9,204 nucleotides of DNA from the NCBI GenBank assembly GCA_964577825.1, contig CAZOBJ010000115.1, forward strand, positions 1-9,204, read 5' to 3'. How positions within the stretch are numbered: position 1 is the first letter of the stretch; each line of letters opens with the position of its first letter. The notes beneath the pieces were generated by a model. The model saw only the letters and a program-made list of their open reading frames with translations, searched no databases and was not told the DNA's origin. Origin of the DNA: CAZOBJ01 sp964577825. GTDB taxonomy: Bacteria; Planctomycetota; SZUA-567; JAFGNG01. The translations under genes and the position numbers were made by a program. This document shows positions 5,897 through 9,204 of this stretch, one piece after another.

Positions 5897-5906
5897 GGAG
5901 GTCCCG

Positions 5907-7118
5907 CTATTCCCCCGCGTCGGGTTGCACGGGCCCGACGATGAACGCGCGCACCTCGCCCGGGTTGATCCGCCAGTCGCCCTCGCTTGCCTGCCAGTCC
6001 ACCTTGCCCACGGACACGTAGGTGTCCGGGTCCCCGTCCATGAGGCACGGCGCGCCGGCGAAGCCCGCGTGCCCGTCGAGGAGCGGGGTGTCGCTCACCA
6101 GGCGCTCGCCCCTCCACACGCCCCGGCAGGCCACGAGCAGGCCCACCCGCGCGAGGTCCTTGGGCGACATGACCACCCATCCGCCGCCGCCCTGCACGCG
6201 GTCGCCGTCGATCTCGTACGGCGGGTCGCAGAAGAGCCCGTACCCGGGCCAGCGCGGATAGAAGTCCTCGGTGTCGTGCAGGTGCCTGCCGGTGTACCAG
6301 TGCCAGTCCTGGGGGTCGATGCTCATGGGGCCGAAGAGCTCCCGGTCCAGGAAGTCCTTGAGCTCCATGCCGATGACCGCGGTCAGGGCCTGGTTCAAGC
6401 GCCACATGCCCCCGCTGGAGTAATGCCGCTCGCCAGGCGGGCGGTGCGCGTAGTTGTCGCGCATGGGGTCGTTGGTGCTCTGGGCCCAGGCGGGGTGGCT
6501 GCCGTTGCGCCAATTGTGTCCGTTGGAGATCGGGAACCCGCCGCGCATGGTCGCCAGGTGGCGGAAGGTGATCTTCGCGTGATGGCCCTGGTCCATCTCC
6601 TTGAACGCATGGCTCATCCGGCCGCGGCCCGTCCAGTAGTCCTGGATCAGGTCGTCGGCGCTGCGGATGTACCCCTTGTCCACGGCGAGCTGAAGCGCGA
6701 TCTTGTTGAACGCCTTGCCCACGGAGGCGCTGTTGAGCATCAGGTCGCCGTCGCCGATCTCGGCCAGCAGGTACCCGCCGCGCGTGATGACCGCGCCGTA
6801 GCGGCCCTGCGGGTTCTGTCCGGCGGCGGAGAACCCGGTGGAGACGCGCTTCAGGTCCGCGACGTAGGCCTGCCACCGGTCCGGGTCCAGGCCCGCCTGG
6901 GCGGGCGGGATCGTCTCCCAGGTCGGGCCCGGAAAGGCGACCCAGTCCGGGACAGCGGACGCGGGGTCTTGCGCGGCTTCCTGGTTCATACCGTCGTCTC
7001 CTTCGGGACGTTGGGCGACAAGCGAATCCGGGGCCAGGGGCGCCTCGGCCGGCCGGGCTCGCGCGGCCGCGAACACCACGATCGCGAGCAATGCAGCAAA
7101 ACGCACGCCGGTTCGCAT
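5907..7118 (-). CDS. Secreted serine hydrolase, beta-lactamase/PBP (class C, S12) family
   Basis: A 403-residue protein. The start is the ATG at 7118, with GGAGAG 5-6 bases upstream. Residues 1-26 (MRTGVRFAALLAIVVFAAAR then ARPAEA) form a signal peptide, so the enzyme acts outside the cytoplasm. The fold begins near residue 66 (WETIPPAQAGLDPDRWQAYV). The catalytic SxxK is S132-V-G-K135 in LNSASVGKAFNKIA. The second motif is Y233-S-S in RHYSSGGMW, where Ser replaces the Asn of YxN, as in many esterase-like members. GGGGWVVMSPKDLARVGLLV (310-329) matches the conserved region after the active site. The usual C-terminal GHxGQ or KTG-like strand is not evident; the tail is short and diverged. A peptidase or esterase is more likely than drug resistance. 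It is last in the operon, 38 bases after the aminotransferase. Confidence 0.88.
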   Translation of the reverse strand: MRTGVRFAALLAIVVFAAARARPAEAPLAPDSLVAQRPEGDDGMNQEAAQDPASAVPDWVAFPGPTWETIPPAQAGLDPDRWQAYVADLKRVSTGFSAAGQNPQGRYGAVITRGGYLLAEIGDGDLMLNSASVGKAFNKIALQLAVDKGYIRSADDLIQDYWTGRGRMSHAFKEMDQGHHAKITFRHLATMRGGFPISNGHNWRNGSHPAWAQSTNDPMRDNYAHRPPGERHYSSGGMWRLNQALTAVIGMELKDFLDRELFGPMSIDPQDWHWYTGRHLHDTEDFYPRWPGYGLFCDPPYEIDGDRVQGGGGWVVMSPKDLARVGLLVACRGVWRGERLVSDTPLLDGHAGFAGAPCLMDGDPDTYVSVGKVDWQASEGDWRINPGEVRAFIVGPVQPDAGE

Positions 7119-7156
7119 GGGGTTCTCTCCTTGTGCCGGTCTCGAAAGAGCGGAGG

Positions 7157-8533
7157 TCATCGCCACGGCGTCTCGGACAAGAGGCGCCGCATTGCGTCGA
7201 GCACATAGTCCACGATCGCCTGGTCCACGCACAGCGCGAACTTGGTCAGCACCGTGCGGTGGCCCGGGTGGTAGGCGTGAGCGCGCAGCCACAGCCCCGC
7301 GTCCAGCGCGGCGCGGTGGAACCCGAGCGCGTCCGCGCGGTCGCGGAACTTGAGCCCGGCCAGGTACCCGTGGCCGTTGAGGCGTTCGAGCACGCCGGGG
7401 AACTCGCGGGTCAGGTCTTCCAGCCCGCTTCGGTACCGCGCGCCGAGCCGTGCGAGCTCGTCGCGCGCACCCGCGATCAGGCGCAGGTTGCACAGGCCCA
7501 GGAACGCGGCGAGCGACGCGTTGCCGTTCGTGCTGATCGCGTCGTATTGTTCGAGCACGTCGAGCTCGCGCCGGTACAGGAGCGCGGCCAGGGGATGGAA
7601 CCCGGCGGTCATGCCCTTGCCCACCACGATCATGTCCGGATCGAGCCCCAGCCGCACGCTCAAGAGCACCTCCGGATACCAGAAGCAGGTCTGGATCTCG
7701 TCGAGCACCATCAGGGCGCCGTGCTCGCGGCACAGGTCGCGCGCGAGCCGCAGGTATTCGCGCTCCACGAGAATCGCCTCGCGGTTCATCATCACGGGCT
7801 CGGCCCAGAACCCCGCGACCCGCGGCCCGTGTTCGGCGAACACGCTGCGCAGCGCGTCCGCGTCGTTCGGCTCCACGCAGACCGTCTCCAGGCCGCAGAC
7901 AAGCCCGGGCCACATGCCCCGCATGGTCTGCGCGACCAGATCCGTGCCGTGGTAGTTGCCCGACAGGGTCACGACGATCGGCGGTCCCGCGGCCATGCGG
8001 GCCGGGTCGCTGCGGTAGCTGGCGAGGATGATCTTCAGCGCGCTCGAACAGGCGACGCTGCCCGTGCACACGCCCAGGAGCACGCGGTCCACGCCCGTGC
8101 CTTTGGCCGCCGCGACGAGCTCGTTGGCGAGCTGCTTGACCGGGATGCCGGGCGTGTTCGAGTGGTTGTCCCACACCAGGCCGCGGCGCATGCCCTCCAT
8201 GGCCGCGGCGGTGAGCGCGGGATGGCTGTACCCCCAGGTCATCTGGTAGTGGCCGCCCGTGCAGTCGAGCATCACGCCGCCGTCCTGGTTCACGTAGAAG
8301 GCGCCCCGGCCCGCGAGCAGGTCTTCGCCGCAGGGCTTGCCTCCGCCGTAGGCGGCAGGGAACGCCCGCTTGTCCGGCGCGGTGGCGAGCGCCAGCTCGG
8401 GCACGGTCTCGCCCACCAGGCCGAGCAACTGCGACGTGCTGCGCCCGTCCAGAAAGGCGCGCGCGCGCTCGATCGCGGCGGCCTCTTTCTCACCCAGGAC
8501 CGCTGTGAAGTCCAGAGATGCGCTGTCCGTCAA
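7157..8533 (-). CDS. Class III PLP-dependent aminotransferase
   Basis: A 458-residue cytosolic enzyme of the ornithine/GABA/glutamate-semialdehyde group, transferring an amino group between a substrate amine and a keto acid. Landmarks in order: DCTGGHYQMTWGYSHPAL (90-107), CTGSVACSSALK (156-167, the position of the usual SGTEAVExAxK), SGNYHG (191-196), AEPV (244-247), VLDEIQT (276-282, with the PLP-binding Asp278), VVGKGMTAGFHPLAA (303-317, with the Schiff-base Lys306) and STNGNA (334-339). All essential residues are present, so it should be active. The start is TTG at 8533: an AGGAG lies 6-9 bases upstream and there is no nearby in-frame ATG. It lies 33 bases after the oxidoreductase, suggesting that it aminates a keto group made by that enzyme, or the reverse. 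The substrate cannot be determined from sequence. Confidence 0.9.
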   Translation of the reverse strand: MTDSASLDFTAVLGEKEAAAIERARAFLDGRSTSQLLGLVGETVPELALATAPDKRAFPAAYGGGKPCGEDLLAGRGAFYVNQDGGVMLDCTGGHYQMTWGYSHPALTAAAMEGMRRGLVWDNHSNTPGIPVKQLANELVAAAKGTGVDRVLLGVCTGSVACSSALKIILASYRSDPARMAAGPPIVVTLSGNYHGTDLVAQTMRGMWPGLVCGLETVCVEPNDADALRSVFAEHGPRVAGFWAEPVMMNREAILVEREYLRLARDLCREHGALMVLDEIQTCFWYPEVLLSVRLGLDPDMIVVGKGMTAGFHPLAALLYRRELDVLEQYDAISTNGNASLAAFLGLCNLRLIAGARDELARLGARYRSGLEDLTREFPGVLERLNGHGYLAGLKFRDRADALGFHRAALDAGLWLRAHAYHPGHRTVLTKFALCVDQAIVDYVLDAMRRLLSETPWR

Positions 8534-8566
8534 CCTTCTCTCTCCTCTCGTGTCAAGTGCGCATGG

Positions 8567-9204
8567 TCAATCGCTCGCCCAATCGCGCGAGTCGGGCACC
8601 GGCAGCCAGGCGCCGTCCTGCTGGATGGACTGCTGGGAGACGAGCCCGGGCAGCGTCATGTCCATGGCCTGGTGGATGCCGATGGGGCAGGGCGCCTCGC
8701 CGCGGATCGCGCGCACGAAGTCCCGGATCTCGAAGTAGTCCCCGCCGCCGTGCCCGGCGCGCAGGGCCTCCTGGGGCGGGTTGCGCCACATGTCCGGCAG
8801 ATGCTGCTCGCGGAAGGCGTCCAGGTTCAGGAGCGTGTCCACGTCGAACCACTTCGGCCGCTCGCTGAGCGTGCGCAGCCAGAGCTTGGGCGTGTCGCCC
8901 GGGCCGTTGCGGCTCGACTCGTACGCGCCGTCGGTGCCCTGGAGTTGGTAGCTCGTCATGCAGTGCGGACGGTCGCTGAGCATGTCCACGCGGACCTTGA
9001 TGAGCGCCCCCGCGGCGGTCTTGCACAGCATCACGCACGAGTCCTCGTTCTCGTACTCGTCGCCGCGCGGATCGCGGTAGTGATGGCCGCTGCCCGCGCA
9101 GCACACGGACGCCACGCGGTCGCCGGGCATGCACTGTAGGATCGGGCCCAGGCTGTGCGTGCCGTAGGTGATGCCGTTGATGCCGGTCTGCCACTTGCGC
9201 CGCC
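8567..9204 (-). CDS. Gfo/Idh/MocA-family oxidoreductase, C-terminal part
   Basis: The 211 visible residues are the C-terminal substrate and oligomerisation domain; the N-terminal NAD(P)-binding Rossmann half lies beyond the right edge. Family landmarks are GINGITYGTHSLGPIL near the start of the visible part, GDEYENEDSCVMLCKTAAGA, the VRVDMLSDRPHCMTSYQLQG strand region with GTDGAYES, and the typical closing part GGGDYFEIRDFVRAIRGEAP then CPIGIHQAMDMTLPGLVSQQ. Members oxidise or reduce sugars, inositols and amino-sugar derivatives in the cytoplasm. The His in GTHSLGP lies in the region that usually contributes to the substrate pocket. It is followed by the aminotransferase and hydrolase in one operon. 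The substrate is unknown. The reading frame is intact up to the edge. Confidence 0.87.
   Translation of the reverse strand, partial: RRKWQTGINGITYGTHSLGPILQCMPGDRVASVCCAGSGHHYRDPRGDEYENEDSCVMLCKTAAGALIKVRVDMLSDRPHCMTSYQLQGTDGAYESSRNGPGDTPKLWLRTLSERPKWFDVDTLLNLDAFREQHLPDMWRNPPQEALRAGHGGGDYFEIRDFVRAIRGEAPCPIGIHQAMDMTLPGLVSQQSIQQDGAWLPVPDSRDWASD

Larger units (their letters stand above)
5148..5906. other. Intergenic region of about 760 bases without a convincing gene
   Basis: This region separates the catabolic-type operon from the YD/cargo mosaic. Open frames exist on both strands but lack ribosome binding sites and familiar composition. It contains a hairpin near its right end, two promoter-like signals reading left, one doubtful small ORF, and a GGC-rich triplet run near 5292-5313. 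On the minus strand, before a stop at about 5220, one frame ends in LANKDAVVRFVDRA, which looks like a protein tail but has no traceable start, so decayed coding sequence is possible. Confidence 0.6.

Noticed and set aside
5360..5944. 194-codon plus-strand frame in the intergenic region
   Set aside because: No ribosome binding site, Arg/Ala/Gly-rich shadow composition, and it runs antisense into the end of the hydrolase gene.
5796..7208. 470-codon plus-strand open frame
   Set aside because: Antisense to the serine hydrolase, with no recognisable domain and shadow-like composition.
5907..8174. 755-codon minus frame that would extend the serine hydrolase upstream through the aminotransferase
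   Set aside because: The upstream part is the wrong frame of the aminotransferase (Arg/Gly/Pro-rich nonsense). The ATG at 7118 has a ribosome binding site and begins a good signal peptide.
7091..9139. 682-codon open frame on the plus strand opposite the oxidoreductase, aminotransferase and hydrolase
   Set aside because: It is antisense to genes with clear catalytic motifs, has a composition rich in Arg/His/Ala/Val without domain features, and no ribosome binding site. This is typical of shadow frames in high-GC DNA.
1..9204. CRISPR array, tRNA, rRNA or insertion sequence
   Set aside because: No regularly spaced short repeats, no recognisable RNA gene sequence, and no transposase or terminal inverted repeats were seen on either strand.

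Overview
The window is GC-rich bacterial DNA, and every gene I can support lies on the minus strand, so transcription runs from high to low coordinates. No rRNA, tRNA, CRISPR array or transposase was recognised. The gene content (Gfo/Idh/MocA oxidoreductase, class III aminotransferase, secreted serine hydrolase, sulfatase-modifying-factor fold, Rhs/YD repeats) suits an uncultured high-GC bacterium of the Planctomycetota/Lentisphaerota/Hydrogenedentota kind. That placement is inference from gene style only.

Right part (5907-9204): a compact three-gene operon with very GC-rich third codon positions. In transcription order it holds the C-terminal part of a Gfo/Idh/MocA oxidoreductase (cut by the window edge), a class III PLP aminotransferase starting at TTG, and a secreted serine hydrolase of the beta-lactamase/PBP family. 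Gaps are 33 and 38 bases. A strong hairpin lies just after the hydrolase stop. Oxidoreductase plus aminotransferase would suit amino-sugar or cyclitol metabolism, but the substrate cannot be read from the sequence.

Middle (5148-5906): about 760 bases without a convincing gene. It holds two promoter-like signals pointing left and one doubtful 44-residue ORF.

Left part (1-5147): a mosaic with more mixed codon use. Five cargo genes follow one another: a six-helix membrane protein, a TPR-like probable lipoprotein, a membrane-anchored HEAT-like protein, a cytosolic protein of unknown family, and an exported FGE-fold protein with a long C-terminal extension. Three stretches of Rhs/YD-repeat coding sequence lie between or after them (4428-4544, 2453-2659 and 1-249, the last running off the left edge). 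The first two are short and broken. An in-frame 3' gene remnant (2386-2466) is stuck to the middle one. Two adjacent, otherwise unrelated cargo genes share a 113-base block holding the ribosome binding site, the start codon and the membrane-targeting N-terminus. A 73-base block of YD sequence is repeated on both sides of the two leftmost cargo genes. The layout resembles the displaced-tip and orphan-module arrays of Rhs/polymorphic-toxin loci, in which recombination between conserved core repeats shuffles what lies between them. No toxin domain was recognised, so an immunity or effector role for the cargo is only a hypothesis.
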